This document shows positions 1 to 9,095 of a stretch of DNA of 43,925 nucleotides, piece after piece. Each line of letters starts with the position of its first letter. The first letter of the stretch is position 1. The position numbers and the translations under genes are program-made. The notes below the pieces were generated by a model. That model was not told the origin of the DNA and did no database searches. It was given only the letters and a program-made list of their open reading frames with translations. The DNA comes from a virus, in IMG/VR virus record IMGVR_UViG_3300035659_000035, positions 1-43,925 of that record; one strand, given 5' to 3'.

Positions 1-343
1 CTCCGAGGTCAAGGACGTTGGCCCCGTTGAACTCAGTGTTGTTGACCGGGATGTTCCAGTCATTTACCCTCGCCAGCAGGGGCGGGACACCGATGAAGTT
101 CGGAGACACAGACGAGAGGAAGATGCCAGCAGAGGGATCAGAGGCATCGAGGAAACTGGAGCTGAGCCAGCCCGAGGGGGAGACACGGAGGCGGGTGAGT
201 CTGCGAGTGTCTGTAGCTAGGTCCTCCTGGAGGTTCAATTCCTGGCTCAAAACCGGCTTACCAGCCTGAAAGACAGTTGTCTCCCACGAACGCCCATCCG
301 GGTCCAGGTATGAGGTCAGAGGCCCATAGTTCTTGGTGCTCAT
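1..343 (-). CDS. Virion structural (baseplate/fibre-type) protein, N-terminal part
   Basis: An ATG-started frame runs off the left edge, so only about 114 N-terminal residues are visible and the C-terminus is missing. The segment near residue 12 (SYLDPDGRSWETTVFQAGKP), followed by VLSQELNLQEDL, resembles the start of large phage baseplate or fibre proteins (the DUF4815-like type), which open with a statement of a 'product' surface followed by an ELNL motif. That resemblance is from memory and untested. The ATG directly abuts the TAA of the upstream 63-residue gene (TAAATG), in the same frame, so translation is probably coupled. It lies at the distal end of the baseplate gene run, which fits a peripheral baseplate or fibre role. 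Confidence 0.7.
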   Translation of the reverse strand, partial: MSTKNYGPLTSYLDPDGRSWETTVFQAGKPVLSQELNLQEDLATDTRRLTRLRVSPSGWLSSSFLDASDPSAGIFLSSVSPNFIGVPPLLARVNDWNIPVNNTEFNGANVLDLG

Positions 344-535
344 TTAGGCTGCTTCCTTACACTTAGCAGTGTATGAAGGAATACCATGCCTGTTCCTGAT
401 CTCCGCCACGTACTTGTAGTCCAGACCTACAATCTTAGCGAGTTGGGGATCTGGGTAGGCCAGCTCACAGGCATGGCACTGCCTGTGTCCCTTTCGGGAC
501 TCACCGGACTCTCCGCACTTGGTGCAGGTTTTCAT
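344..535 (-). CDS. Small zinc-ribbon protein (63 aa)
   Basis: The 63-residue product opens with two CxxC knuckles (Cys4/Cys7 and Cys20/Cys23), spaced as in a zinc ribbon. A short helix-turn-helix-like stretch follows (LAKIVGLDYKYVAEIRNR, then HGIPS), which looks like a small DNA-recognition helix pair. The frame is also open from a TTG at 538, but the ATG at 535 is the more likely start. No strong ribosome site is seen; a GGA lies upstream. The gene sits between two structural genes and does not look structural itself, so it may be an inserted small regulator or nucleic-acid binder. Function is unknown. It could instead be a remnant of a larger zinc-ribbon/HTH protein. Confidence 0.65.
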   Translation of the reverse strand: MKTCTKCGESGESRKGHRQCHACELAYPDPQLAKIVGLDYKYVAEIRNRHGIPSYTAKCKEAA

Positions 536-551
536 CAATGATTCCGAGGAC

Positions 552-1193
552 TTAGAAGGTCAAGCGCCACACTATCGTCAAGGTCGATGTTGCGGGCTTA
601 TTGACCACTGGAAAACTTAAAAAATTGCAGAGGGTGTCGAAGTTCGTGAGGTCCACCGAAGGGCTGTACGGCCCGTTTGGTGGGGTCACCGGGTTCTGGA
701 TGGACATGTTCGAGTTCACGTTGCCACCCAGGATGCCCATCTCTACCAGAGGACCGACTGCTTCCGATTCCGTGTAGGTGGTCGTGAAGTCCACCACGTT
801 CGTCGGGATGGCCGTGGGAGCCCCACCAGCATCCACGAACTGCGTCAAGGCGAACGTCTTGCGGGTCAGCTCCGCGTAGAGCGACCTCTGGGTGTTCGTG
901 GGAGCCGGGGGGTTCATGGGATCCCAGCCCGTGTCCCCGGTGCCTACTGCCAGAGCGAAGCACCCGTGCGGGGCCTCCTGGCTGTCCTTCATCAGACGAG
1001 CAATGAGGATGGAAGCGTCCAGGGTGACGATGTTCCGGTGTTCACGCTCCCACTCAAGCTCTCCTGTCCGAGCATTGTGGAGCTTGAAGAACACATCCCC
1101 ACGGATCTTGTAGCCCAGGTTCTCCTCGTACCGGCCATTGAGGGCTGCAACGAAGGTGGACTTGGCCTGGCGGAACGCTTCGACAATTTTCAT
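552..1193 (-). CDS. Tail/baseplate surface protein (213 aa)
   Basis: The predicted product is 213 residues: a short helical N-terminus, a region containing RNIVTLDASILIARLM near residue 54, then a beta-rich body. It ends in STLTIVWRLTF. The pattern of 'no-value' segment, AVGTGDTGWDP, and a terminal TLTIVWRLTF strand is typical of small phage tail or fibre-associated structural proteins that I know only as hypothetical virion proteins. An AGAGAAG purine stretch lies upstream of the ATG in a 53-base gap, which also contains a short GATCA direct repeat. Position after the 414- and 1931-residue proteins supports a peripheral baseplate or fibre role. No catalytic motif is visible. Confidence 0.65.
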   Translation of the reverse strand: MKIVEAFRQAKSTFVAALNGRYEENLGYKIRGDVFFKLHNARTGELEWEREHRNIVTLDASILIARLMKDSQEAPHGCFALAVGTGDTGWDPMNPPAPTNTQRSLYAELTRKTFALTQFVDAGGAPTAIPTNVVDFTTTYTESEAVGPLVEMGILGGNVNSNMSIQNPVTPPNGPYSPSVDLTNFDTLCNFLSFPVVNKPATSTLTIVWRLTF

Positions 1194-1246
1194 CTGATCT
1201 GATCTTCTCTCGTAGACAACCAGTAGGGTTGAAAAGAGGGTTATGG

Positions 1247-2491
1247 CTAGCCCCAGGCCGAGCCGCCCCAGGGGTCTCCCCCGAAGCTGTCAGGGCCGAA
1301 GCTCACAGGGCTGCCTTGAAGGGTGATTACGACGGTGGGTCCAGGGGGGATGGGTCCGAGGTTGTTGGCGGTGATGAACGCGACGGTACCAGGGTAGGTG
1401 TTCCAATAAGGATTATTCAACAGTGAAACGTAGGCCGGATCAAAGGGCTGGGCGAGGATCGCCACTGCCGGACCGTCCACGTAGGGTCCGAGAGCATCCG
1501 AAGGCTTGATATTGAGGTCCAGCCTGGCCCCCAGGAGTCGGTCAAACGTCGTGAAGAGGACGATTCCTGCCCCGAGATTGCCCGCTGGGCCGTTGTTGGA
1601 CCACGTGTAGAGGGGATTCGGGTCCAGGGGGGCTGGAGGCGTGTAAACGTCAAAGGCCCTGGTACAGACCGAGACAGAATCGACTTGGATGGCCGAGTTC
1701 GGGGCAGCTACGTCCAGGGAGGGGCTGAAGAACACCAGGCCAAGGGGCTCCCCAAGAAGACCCCCTGTGACCTCTCCAGAGAAATCGGAAATCTTGAGGT
1801 CAAATCGGTTGACCGGCTGAAAATCCGTCCACTGGAACAGGTCCGTGGTGACGGCGAATGTCAGCAGAATGGCTGACACTATCGGAGGGGAGGCTACTGT
1901 GGCGACGTAGTATCCCCCTGGGGTCAGAGAGGTTCCCAGGATCAAATCTACCCGTCGATTCGGCCCTGGTCCCACGGGGACAACCGAAACGATGGGAAAG
2001 TTCATCCCATTGAGGTCCATGACCGAGTAGTTGGCTGGATTCGTGTACGCGAGATCCTGGAGCATCGCTACTGAGAAGGTGAGCTGTACCTTGGTACTGC
2101 TCTGAGCGGTGGCGAAGAACGTCCGAGCTGCGGTGAAGAAGCCCGCAAAAATAGCGGAATCAAACAGGGGATCGATGGGGAGTCCACCATCATCCTTGGC
2201 ATCTAATACTTGGACTGTGTAGAGGATACCGAACTGTTCATCCGTGGTCAGGTAAACAGAGTAAGCATTCGGCCCGGGACCAACTGCTGAGATGATTAGT
2301 CCCGGGATGTCATAACTGGCCGGGAGATAGTTGGGGACGTAGAGAGGATCCAGGGCATGGTTGAACGTCACCAATACCTGAAATGGGTTGTCCGCTAGGG
2401 CTGATACAACCTGGAAGCTGCTGGCCTCAAGGGACGCACCGCCCCATGGGCCACCGCCCCAGGGTTCTGATCCAAAGCCGCCGCTAGGCAT
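1247..2491 (-). CDS. Ig-like (SbsA/Big_5-type) virion surface protein (414 aa)
   Basis: A beta-rich 414-residue protein with at least two repeats that look like SbsA Ig-like (Big_5) domains: roughly residues 25-120 (VLVTFNHALDP, then YTVQVLDAKDDGG) and 125-215 (VQLTFSVAMLQD, then PANYSVMDL). Both termini are Gly/Trp-rich: GFGSEPWGGGPWGG at the start and FGGDPWGGSAWG at the very end. The segment LPIDPLFDSAIFAGF closely matches NPIDPTFNQAIFSGF in the 1931-residue protein just upstream. The ATG lies inside the last codons of that protein (ATGCCTAG, 8-base overlap), so the two are translationally coupled. A decoration, adhesion or fibre role is inferred. Confidence 0.7.
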   Translation of the reverse strand: MPSGGFGSEPWGGGPWGGASLEASSFQVVSALADNPFQVLVTFNHALDPLYVPNYLPASYDIPGLIISAVGPGPNAYSVYLTTDEQFGILYTVQVLDAKDDGGLPIDPLFDSAIFAGFFTAARTFFATAQSSTKVQLTFSVAMLQDLAYTNPANYSVMDLNGMNFPIVSVVPVGPGPNRRVDLILGTSLTPGGYYVATVASPPIVSAILLTFAVTTDLFQWTDFQPVNRFDLKISDFSGEVTGGLLGEPLGLVFFSPSLDVAAPNSAIQVDSVSVCTRAFDVYTPPAPLDPNPLYTWSNNGPAGNLGAGIVLFTTFDRLLGARLDLNIKPSDALGPYVDGPAVAILAQPFDPAYVSLLNNPYWNTYPGTVAFITANNLGPIPPGPTVVITLQGSPVSFGPDSFGGDPWGGSAWG

Positions 2492-5400
2492 CTATGAAAA
2501 TTTGGACGGTACCCAACGCGGGGTCTCGTACAATCCTGTAGTCATGGTAGTTTCCATCCAAGTAGTCAAAAACCATAGCCCCCACGATGGCATTGGTGTT
2601 CATGTCCAAAGCCAGGACGTACCTCTCTGCCAATGGTGTGGTCACAAAAGCAAGGCCCAAGGTCATCCCCGGTGCTGAAAGCCCGAACCTGACCTGACTG
2701 TCCCCAGTACCCCCGGTGCTGTCGTTCAGGAGCTTGATTCGGAACTTGGCCTCGGTTTGGAGGCCCGGAGCATCTGGAAGGGGAGTGTTGTTCCGGTAGA
2801 CCGTCCTGGTCCCTGTGACGCCAGTGGAGTACGTCAGGATGCCCGCAAAGGCCGAGGTGCTCACCTGAGCGGGAGTGTCACTGACCAGCTCCCACGGAGT
2901 CGGTCCAACGGTATCCTCCGGCAAGAGCACGCCGTCGTAGGTGAGGCAGACCTCTTTCGTGTACTCCAGGGCAAAGGAGAGGAGCCCACAATCATCACAG
3001 AACGGGGTCAGGAGAGATATTTCACCTGTCGTCCGCTCGATGACATCCAGGGACGTGTAGAGCACGTCATCAGGGACTATGAGCTGGTACCTCTTGGAAC
3101 CATCGTTCAGGATGAAGTCCCCGTCGTTATTCAGAACGTCCTCAGGGCGATTCAAGGCCGAAACGAATGTCTGAGTAGCGAAGGGAGCCCTGACCTCGAA
3201 AGTCTGGGTGCTCGGAACCAGCGGCGTACCCTCGTTCAGGAGAGTGTACGCGATGAGATTTGCATTCCTCAAGAAGTCCGGCTCAACCCTCGGAGGAATA
3301 CCTGTCGAGGAGGACCAGTAGTCCGTGTGGGGATGAACGATGGATGCCCGAAGGTGCTCGGGTGAGGCCATCACATTCCGCTGATTCAAGACCTGGTGCT
3401 CCGGCACAATCCGAAGTTCATTCAGAGCCTTGGTGATCCCGTACCGAACGTAGTCCCAGGAGGACTGAGAAAGGTCCGTTGGCTCGAACGACCCGAAGGC
3501 AATCCCCGCAACACCCCCTGTAAGGGTGTGAACCACCCCATCAAGCGAGGCCGGAAGAGTCACGCTGCTGTAGTCCGTCGAAATAATGGGGAGTGGGTCA
3601 GCATCGATCAGGACGTTGATGTCCCCCTGAGGGTTCTTCAGGAGGCGGTACTTGTGCTGCGTCGTCCAGTCCGTTTCGTTGACGATGCGGTAGTTTACCG
3701 TTGAGGGTGAGGCAGGCCATATTCCAACTATGGTCAAAGATGTAGGGGTCGAAACCGCTGCAACCTTGTAGACTCCCTTGTTTGACCCAACATCCACTAC
3801 AAGGGCATCCCCAGGGGCGACACCTTCAACGAAGTAGTCAGCCTCGGGGTCGCTGAGAGAGTTGCCTATGACCTGAGCATCCCGTCCAGAGACTTTCAGG
3901 GGCAGGTGGTAGCCAGTGAGATTATTCCTGTCTCCCCCGTTCCACAGGCCAACGTAGTGCTTCTGGTCAGACACCACTCGCCAGACGTTACAGTAATGCC
4001 AGTCCACCACAGAGAGGGTCCCAAAGCCGCCTCCACCGAGGAACCTAGATCCGAAAGTGATGGTCCCTGTTGGGCTGTAGATGGGCAAGGGAGTGAAAGC
4101 GGAGTACATCCTGGAACCCAGGAACACGTTGTCCACGAACAAGCTGACGAGATCCCCTACGGTGGTCTTTCTTACACGATAGGTGTGTTCCTGACCATCC
4201 CCCCAGTTGAAGGCAAACTGGTTGTATAGCGTTCCGTCAGAGGTAAAGGCAACGTACTTGGTGCCCGCCACTTCACGGAACATGATGCCCACGTCCGTGG
4301 TGCCGTCGAAGACCTGTGCAAAGACACCCGCGAACCCTGCCCCGTCTACTGTATAGGAGATGACCTTGACACGGAACTCCAGCATGTAGTCAGTGTTGGC
4401 CGCGACTACTCGGTTGGGGTCTGGGCTGAGCAGGTCAGGGGCATTATCGTTGATGGAGTAGATCCTACCATCGACCAAGGAGGCATCACTGATCCGCAAC
4501 ACCCTTCCGACCATGTCCGCCGAAGCCACACCCGCTGGAGTCCAGAAGTAGGGGGAGAAGTTCTCTGGGAGGCTCCTGCCACCGTAGCTCTTCTTCGGAG
4601 TTGGCTTGTCAGGGAAGAAACAGAGCTGCATCAGGCGGTCGCCATTGTCGATGGCCGCCATGAGCCCATCTGGGGTCACGCCGAACGTGTGCGTCCTGAG
4701 GTCCAGGCCCACATCCAGGACAACCTCAGAAGCCGCTGTCAGAAGGGGCTCGAATCGGACGAACCCTCGGAAGTCGGCTCCTACAAGTCCGACCGGGTAC
4801 TCTGACCAATTCAGGCTCCCACTGTTCGCATCGGGGAACACCCCCACAGTGTTCTGATACTTCACAGATGAGGGGGACAAATACTCCGTGATAGTGAAGC
4901 TGCCGTTGTTGCTTTGGCTGTCAGCACCAGTGATCTTGAGGATTCTCCCTACGGACCCAAGGGTCATGCCAGACAGTCCAGTAATGGTCACTATCCCGGA
5001 GGCTACTGCTGTGATACTGGCCGTTGCTCCACCGAACACCTCCGTGGCACTGGTGGAGTCCAGCAGGAGGTAATCCGTAGCGATGATCGTCTCGGTCCCA
5101 TGGTAGCCCACAGGAGTCCAAGGCTTGGTGTCCAGCTCCGGCAGGACATTGGCCTCGTAGCTGGTGAACAGGGACGGTGCGAGCTGCTGGGGATTGAGCG
5201 GGAGGGAGAGATACCGAATGAAGTCCCACTTGGAGATGCTCTCAGCCGGACGAGAGACAGACCCGAAGAACACATCCTGAATCTCATCGAAGGGAGCGTT
5301 TAGTTCCTCAAGAAACGGGAGGTCTTGCGGGAGGATCTTGGCTATCTCGTTCACCTCTCCGTCGATGTATAGTCGGACCACCCCCAATGGATCTCTGTAG

Positions 5401-8279
5401 ATTCTGTAGGAGTGCAGGACTGTCCAGTCAAAGTCCACCGGCTGGTAGGTTGAATTCCCTAAGGAATCAAAGCTGCCTACCCAAGAGGACATGAGCGAGG
5501 GGTCGTCCGTGGTGCCCCTCCGTGCAAAGCCGATCTTACGGTTCCCCTTCCAAGAGATTGTCCCGTTGGCCAGATCAGGCGCAACACCGATGGCATTAGC
5601 GATCTTCACAGACGAGGACGAGACGTACTCTGTGATGACAAAACTACCGTTGTTGATCAGGGAGTTCGCTCCCGAGATGACCAGGGTTTGACCCACGGCC
5701 CCTGGGGCCATGTTTGAGAGACCAGTGAGAGTTACGATTCCTGAAACAACACTCACGATGCTGGCTGTCGTGCCGGAGTTCTCCAAGTAGCCGACGATGA
5801 CGGAGAGCTGTTCGTCAGAGTATCCAGCGGCAAGCCCCGTGAACACCCCGTCAAGGATAGACCCAGTTGTCTGAATCTCACACCTCCACGCCATCGCAAA
5901 GACGTGAGGGAAAGTGAGGTCCACACCTCTGATCCAGAAAGCCGGTTGACCCGTCGGGAAGATCCCCGTGGAGTTGTCCTGAAGGGTGAGCACCCCCGCC
6001 GAGACGGAAGCCAGCCCAGTCCCTTGACGCTTCCAAGGGACTACAGGGTCACTCTCGGGAAGCGTGAGAGCTTCGTATCGGACGAACGCCTCGGCAAGCT
6101 GCCTCTGCATCGGGGGGTAAGCAATCCGATGGATGGGCGTGTTGAGGACTAGGAGGTTGGGGTCATTCAAAACAGCCGTGTAGGCCCGCTCGTAAGCCCT
6201 GTACTTCAAGTCCCTGAGGAGAGGTTGATCCAGGAACGCCTGCATGTCATCGGGGACATACAGCCCTGGTTTCGTCAGGGTGTTGTTGTACCTGTACTTG
6301 TGCTGCGAGGAATCGTTTGGATACCCAACGTCACGGTTCCAAGAGTTGAGCCGGAACTCCCTGCTGTTCAGCCTCCGAATTTCTACCGCCGGATTGCAGA
6401 TCCAGTTGTAGCCCACCTTCACATCGTCCGTCGGGAGGGGTGCTGTGTTGAGCACAATCTGGCCCAGGAGTCCGATGACCGCATCCGGAGTGACCGGGAT
6501 GGTCAGAGTGCCTCCGCTCATACCAGTCACCAAGAAACCAGCATTAGCCACGGTTTCGGTGATGGTGACGTTTCCGCCCAGTCCTGGGAGGTCGTTGACC
6601 AGGTCTACAAGCCCCGAACCTCCGATGGAGGCTGTGATGCCTACGGTGGATCCGTTGACGGCAAAGACGATGAAGTTCCGTACTTGGTCAGCCGTATCCA
6701 GCGCAGTAAAGACCACGGGGACGTTGCCAGGGGTAATGATGGAGTTGTTGTCGAACTCGAACACAACAGGTGGATTGACCCCATCGTCCAAGGTGAAGGT
6801 TTCACCATCAACCAGGAGAGATCCCACAACCGTTGTGATGGACCCTGTTGCCGCAGAGGTGATCTGCACCGTCACATCGGCGGGGTCATCCGCAATCTGC
6901 CCGTTCCTCGGGTCTACCAGCTCCCAGTCAAGGAAACCACTGGAAGCGTCAGGCAGGGTGAAGCTTGCCTGGAGAGTGGCCCGGTCTGGGGCAGGATGGG
7001 CCAGGGTGGCCGGGATGACCGCCAGGATGCGGAAGGTGCCCCCGTTGATGATGCCCCCACTGAGGGTCACGTAGAGCCCTACGTGGTCAGGGGTGAGGAT
7101 AGCTCCTGGTAGGGTCACATCGGTGAAGCTGTTGATGCTGGCCTGGATTGTCCAGTCGATAGCTCCGCTGTTAGCATCAGGGAAGAAGCCAACGGGATTG
7201 GCGTACTTGACGGACGTAGCTGAGATGACCTGGGTGATGACGAAGCTACCGTTGTTCGCCGGGGTAGCAGCCCCAGTGATGCTGATAGTCAGACCTATCC
7301 CCGTCAGGGGTATGCCTGACAGGCCCGTGATGGTGATCTCTGGAGTTGAGAACGCTGTGATGTTTCCAGCCAGCCCTTGCAGTGTGGACTGCAACGTCAG
7401 GGAGGGCTTGGTGATCGGTCCCTTGTCAGTGTAGATGCTCCTCGGAGTCAGGGGGGAGAAACCTGAAAAGATGGCCTGGTTGAAGGTCGGGTCAATGGGG
7501 TTGCCAGCGATGTCCTTCGGAGTGCCTGTCGCATTGACAGTCAGGGTGTATGAACCTACGTCCATACCTCTTGTGAAGATGGCCACATGCTGGGGGTCCG
7601 TCTGAGTGACCCTTGTAACGTCTACAGTTGAGGGTCCAGTGATGGTGTACTCTAGGCTGCTTGTGAGGACATTGTCCCCCCGCATGGGCTCCCCAAAGTC
7701 CGCAATGATAACCCCGTCCTCCAGAATCTCAACCAGAGGGTCTAGCTGGGGCTTGGCTGCATTCGAGACGAAGGTGCTGTCTAGGAGGAATGGGTTGAGG
7801 AACTTGTCCAGCAGATTTCTGGTTCGGACCCTGTAGGTCGCTCCCCGAGTGGTCTTGGTGGTTCTGAGGATGAGCCCCGTGACTGCGCTGTAGTGGGTCC
7901 AGGGAATCGAGCCTTCTTCAGGATCCCCGAAGTTGAAGTTGGTATCGAGGTACACCAGGGTTGGAGAGGAGACGCTCCTGATACGAAGGTCATCTGGGAC
8001 TTCTGACTCAGGAAGCCCGAGGTAGTTTCCAACATCACCAGGGACAAAAACCCCTGTGGGGCTCTCGAATACCGAAACCCCATCATCCAGCCCATAAGCC
8101 CCATCCGAACCGCCACCCAGCGTATCGAACAATGGATCGATAGCTTCGATGGTGATTCTGACTCCATCCGAAGAAGTGATCTCCCAGTTGGAAAAGTCTA
8201 CGATGCCAACCCGAGCGAGCGGATTCGAGAACACTACCTGAATCGTGTAGCCATCAAGGGGGATGATCTGGTCGGGCAT
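2484..8279 (-). CDS. Giant modular virion protein with LamG-like and Ig-like repeats (1931 aa)
   Basis: The 1931-residue product is beta-rich and clearly modular. Residues about 190-285 resemble an SbsA-type Ig-like domain. About 80-residue modules with the pattern NNGSFxITE, SSVKYAN and DANSGxxxW occur near residues 296-379, 833-913 and 1083-1161, with a divergent copy at 376-453. LamG/ConA-like segments (HxYRxxRDPxGxxxxxID) lie near 946-1023, 1355-1436, 1533-1616 and, incomplete, 1903-1931. LamG-like folds commonly bind glycans, so a receptor-binding or baseplate-fibre role is inferred. The protein ends at IFIDA, in the middle of its last LamG-like copy. AGGA lies seven bases before the ATG. 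Confidence 0.75.
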   Translation of the reverse strand: MPDQIIPLDGYTIQVVFSNPLARVGIVDFSNWEITSSDGVRITIEAIDPLFDTLGGGSDGAYGLDDGVSVFESPTGVFVPGDVGNYLGLPESEVPDDLRIRSVSSPTLVYLDTNFNFGDPEEGSIPWTHYSAVTGLILRTTKTTRGATYRVRTRNLLDKFLNPFLLDSTFVSNAAKPQLDPLVEILEDGVIIADFGEPMRGDNVLTSSLEYTITGPSTVDVTRVTQTDPQHVAIFTRGMDVGSYTLTVNATGTPKDIAGNPIDPTFNQAIFSGFSPLTPRSIYTDKGPITKPSLTLQSTLQGLAGNITAFSTPEITITGLSGIPLTGIGLTISITGAATPANNGSFVITQVISATSVKYANPVGFFPDANSGAIDWTIQASINSFTDVTLPGAILTPDHVGLYVTLSGGIINGGTFRILAVIPATLAHPAPDRATLQASFTLPDASSGFLDWELVDPRNGQIADDPADVTVQITSAATGSITTVVGSLLVDGETFTLDDGVNPPVVFEFDNNSIITPGNVPVVFTALDTADQVRNFIVFAVNGSTVGITASIGGSGLVDLVNDLPGLGGNVTITETVANAGFLVTGMSGGTLTIPVTPDAVIGLLGQIVLNTAPLPTDDVKVGYNWICNPAVEIRRLNSREFRLNSWNRDVGYPNDSSQHKYRYNNTLTKPGLYVPDDMQAFLDQPLLRDLKYRAYERAYTAVLNDPNLLVLNTPIHRIAYPPMQRQLAEAFVRYEALTLPESDPVVPWKRQGTGLASVSAGVLTLQDNSTGIFPTGQPAFWIRGVDLTFPHVFAMAWRCEIQTTGSILDGVFTGLAAGYSDEQLSVIVGYLENSGTTASIVSVVSGIVTLTGLSNMAPGAVGQTLVISGANSLINNGSFVITEYVSSSSVKIANAIGVAPDLANGTISWKGNRKIGFARRGTTDDPSLMSSWVGSFDSLGNSTYQPVDFDWTVLHSYRIYRDPLGVVRLYIDGEVNEIAKILPQDLPFLEELNAPFDEIQDVFFGSVSRPAESISKWDFIRYLSLPLNPQQLAPSLFTSYEANVLPELDTKPWTPVGYHGTETIIATDYLLLDSTSATEVFGGATASITAVASGIVTITGLSGMTLGSVGRILKITGADSQSNNGSFTITEYLSPSSVKYQNTVGVFPDANSGSLNWSEYPVGLVGADFRGFVRFEPLLTAASEVVLDVGLDLRTHTFGVTPDGLMAAIDNGDRLMQLCFFPDKPTPKKSYGGRSLPENFSPYFWTPAGVASADMVGRVLRISDASLVDGRIYSINDNAPDLLSPDPNRVVAANTDYMLEFRVKVISYTVDGAGFAGVFAQVFDGTTDVGIMFREVAGTKYVAFTSDGTLYNQFAFNWGDGQEHTYRVRKTTVGDLVSLFVDNVFLGSRMYSAFTPLPIYSPTGTITFGSRFLGGGGFGTLSVVDWHYCNVWRVVSDQKHYVGLWNGGDRNNLTGYHLPLKVSGRDAQVIGNSLSDPEADYFVEGVAPGDALVVDVGSNKGVYKVAAVSTPTSLTIVGIWPASPSTVNYRIVNETDWTTQHKYRLLKNPQGDINVLIDADPLPIISTDYSSVTLPASLDGVVHTLTGGVAGIAFGSFEPTDLSQSSWDYVRYGITKALNELRIVPEHQVLNQRNVMASPEHLRASIVHPHTDYWSSSTGIPPRVEPDFLRNANLIAYTLLNEGTPLVPSTQTFEVRAPFATQTFVSALNRPEDVLNNDGDFILNDGSKRYQLIVPDDVLYTSLDVIERTTGEISLLTPFCDDCGLLSFALEYTKEVCLTYDGVLLPEDTVGPTPWELVSDTPAQVSTSAFAGILTYSTGVTGTRTVYRNNTPLPDAPGLQTEAKFRIKLLNDSTGGTGDSQVRFGLSAPGMTLGLAFVTTPLAERYVLALDMNTNAIVGAMVFDYLDGNYHDYRIVRDPALGTVQIFIDA

Positions 8280-8285
8280 GGGTTC

Positions 8286-9095
8286 CTAGAAGTCTGCGGA
8301 GTGGTCCTCATTGGCCACAGATTCGTTCACCTTGTGCCCAAGCCTGTCCCTGTCTCGGATACCTCCACAGTAAACACGGAAATCCTCGTAGTAGTAGCTG
8401 GCCATTCTCCACCGCATGGCATCCAGGACGTGCCCTCCTGGCGGATTGGGGGTGTAACGATCCGTGAAAATGTACCGGATGCGGAAGAGGGTGTGTGCCG
8501 GACGGATGAGATCCAGGATGATGCGGAGAGCGGAGTCGAGAGAAAAGAGGTCTGTGGGGAAAACGTTGTTGGTGAAGATGTCGATCTGGAATCCGAATTG
8601 GTCTGAGATGTCTAGCCCAGAAGCTCCCGCACGGGTGAGGAGGAAGTTCTCCAGCACCTCGAATTCCTGGGTAAAAAACAACGCCACCGCATCGTGGATA
8701 GATTTCGGGATGGACCCCTGGAAGTAAATTTTGATGAGGGAGATGAAGAACCGGCGGAACTCCTCGTCATTGTAGTCCAGGGGAGGGATGCGCCCGTTCA
8801 AGAAGAGCAGATAGCCGATGATGGACTGAAGAAACTCACTCCGGGTATGCTCGAAGTCACGGTCGAAGTCCACGTCCTCCAGAGCCAGTTCGATCTTGGC
8901 TAGCTCTACAGCGATGGCCTTCAGTTCCGTTGTGTAGTTCGGTCCCTGGATGGCCGAAATGTAGTTCGACGGGAGCAGGTTCAGTAGGTTCGTGAAGATG
9001 ACCTGAGCCCGCTGAAGGACACGGAGGTTGTACTCCTTCCCCGATCTTTCGATGGTGAAGTTGCGGCGATTAGGGTCTATGACGAACCTGGCCAT
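8286..9095 (-). CDS. Baseplate protein in the gpI/tail-protein-I position (269 aa)
   Basis: A 269-residue, largely helical protein with an acidic-aromatic middle (EDVDFDRDFEHTRSEFLQSI) and a C-terminal beta section (HTLFRIRYIFTDRY). It lies directly downstream of the baseplate J gene, separated only by a 43-residue ORF. In P2-like phages this is where gpI, the partner of gpJ in the baseplate wedge, is found. Sequence similarity to gpI was not tested and the call rests mainly on position, size and helical look. Its ATG overlaps the stop of the 43-residue gene (TAATG). The LIRPAHTLFRIRY segment resembles the pattern seen near the end of many tail-protein-I-like sequences. Confidence 0.6.
   Translation of the reverse strand: MARFVIDPNRRNFTIERSGKEYNLRVLQRAQVIFTNLLNLLPSNYISAIQGPNYTTELKAIAVELAKIELALEDVDFDRDFEHTRSEFLQSIIGYLLFLNGRIPPLDYNDEEFRRFFISLIKIYFQGSIPKSIHDAVALFFTQEFEVLENFLLTRAGASGLDISDQFGFQIDIFTNNVFPTDLFSLDSALRIILDLIRPAHTLFRIRYIFTDRYTPNPPGGHVLDAMRWRMASYYYEDFRVYCGGIRDRDRLGHKVNESVANEDHSADF

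Noticed and set aside
2757-7112. Long plus-strand frames (up to 295 residues) opposite the 1931-residue gene
   Set aside because: Shadows of a GC-rich gene; no ribosome site and composition typical of antisense reading.
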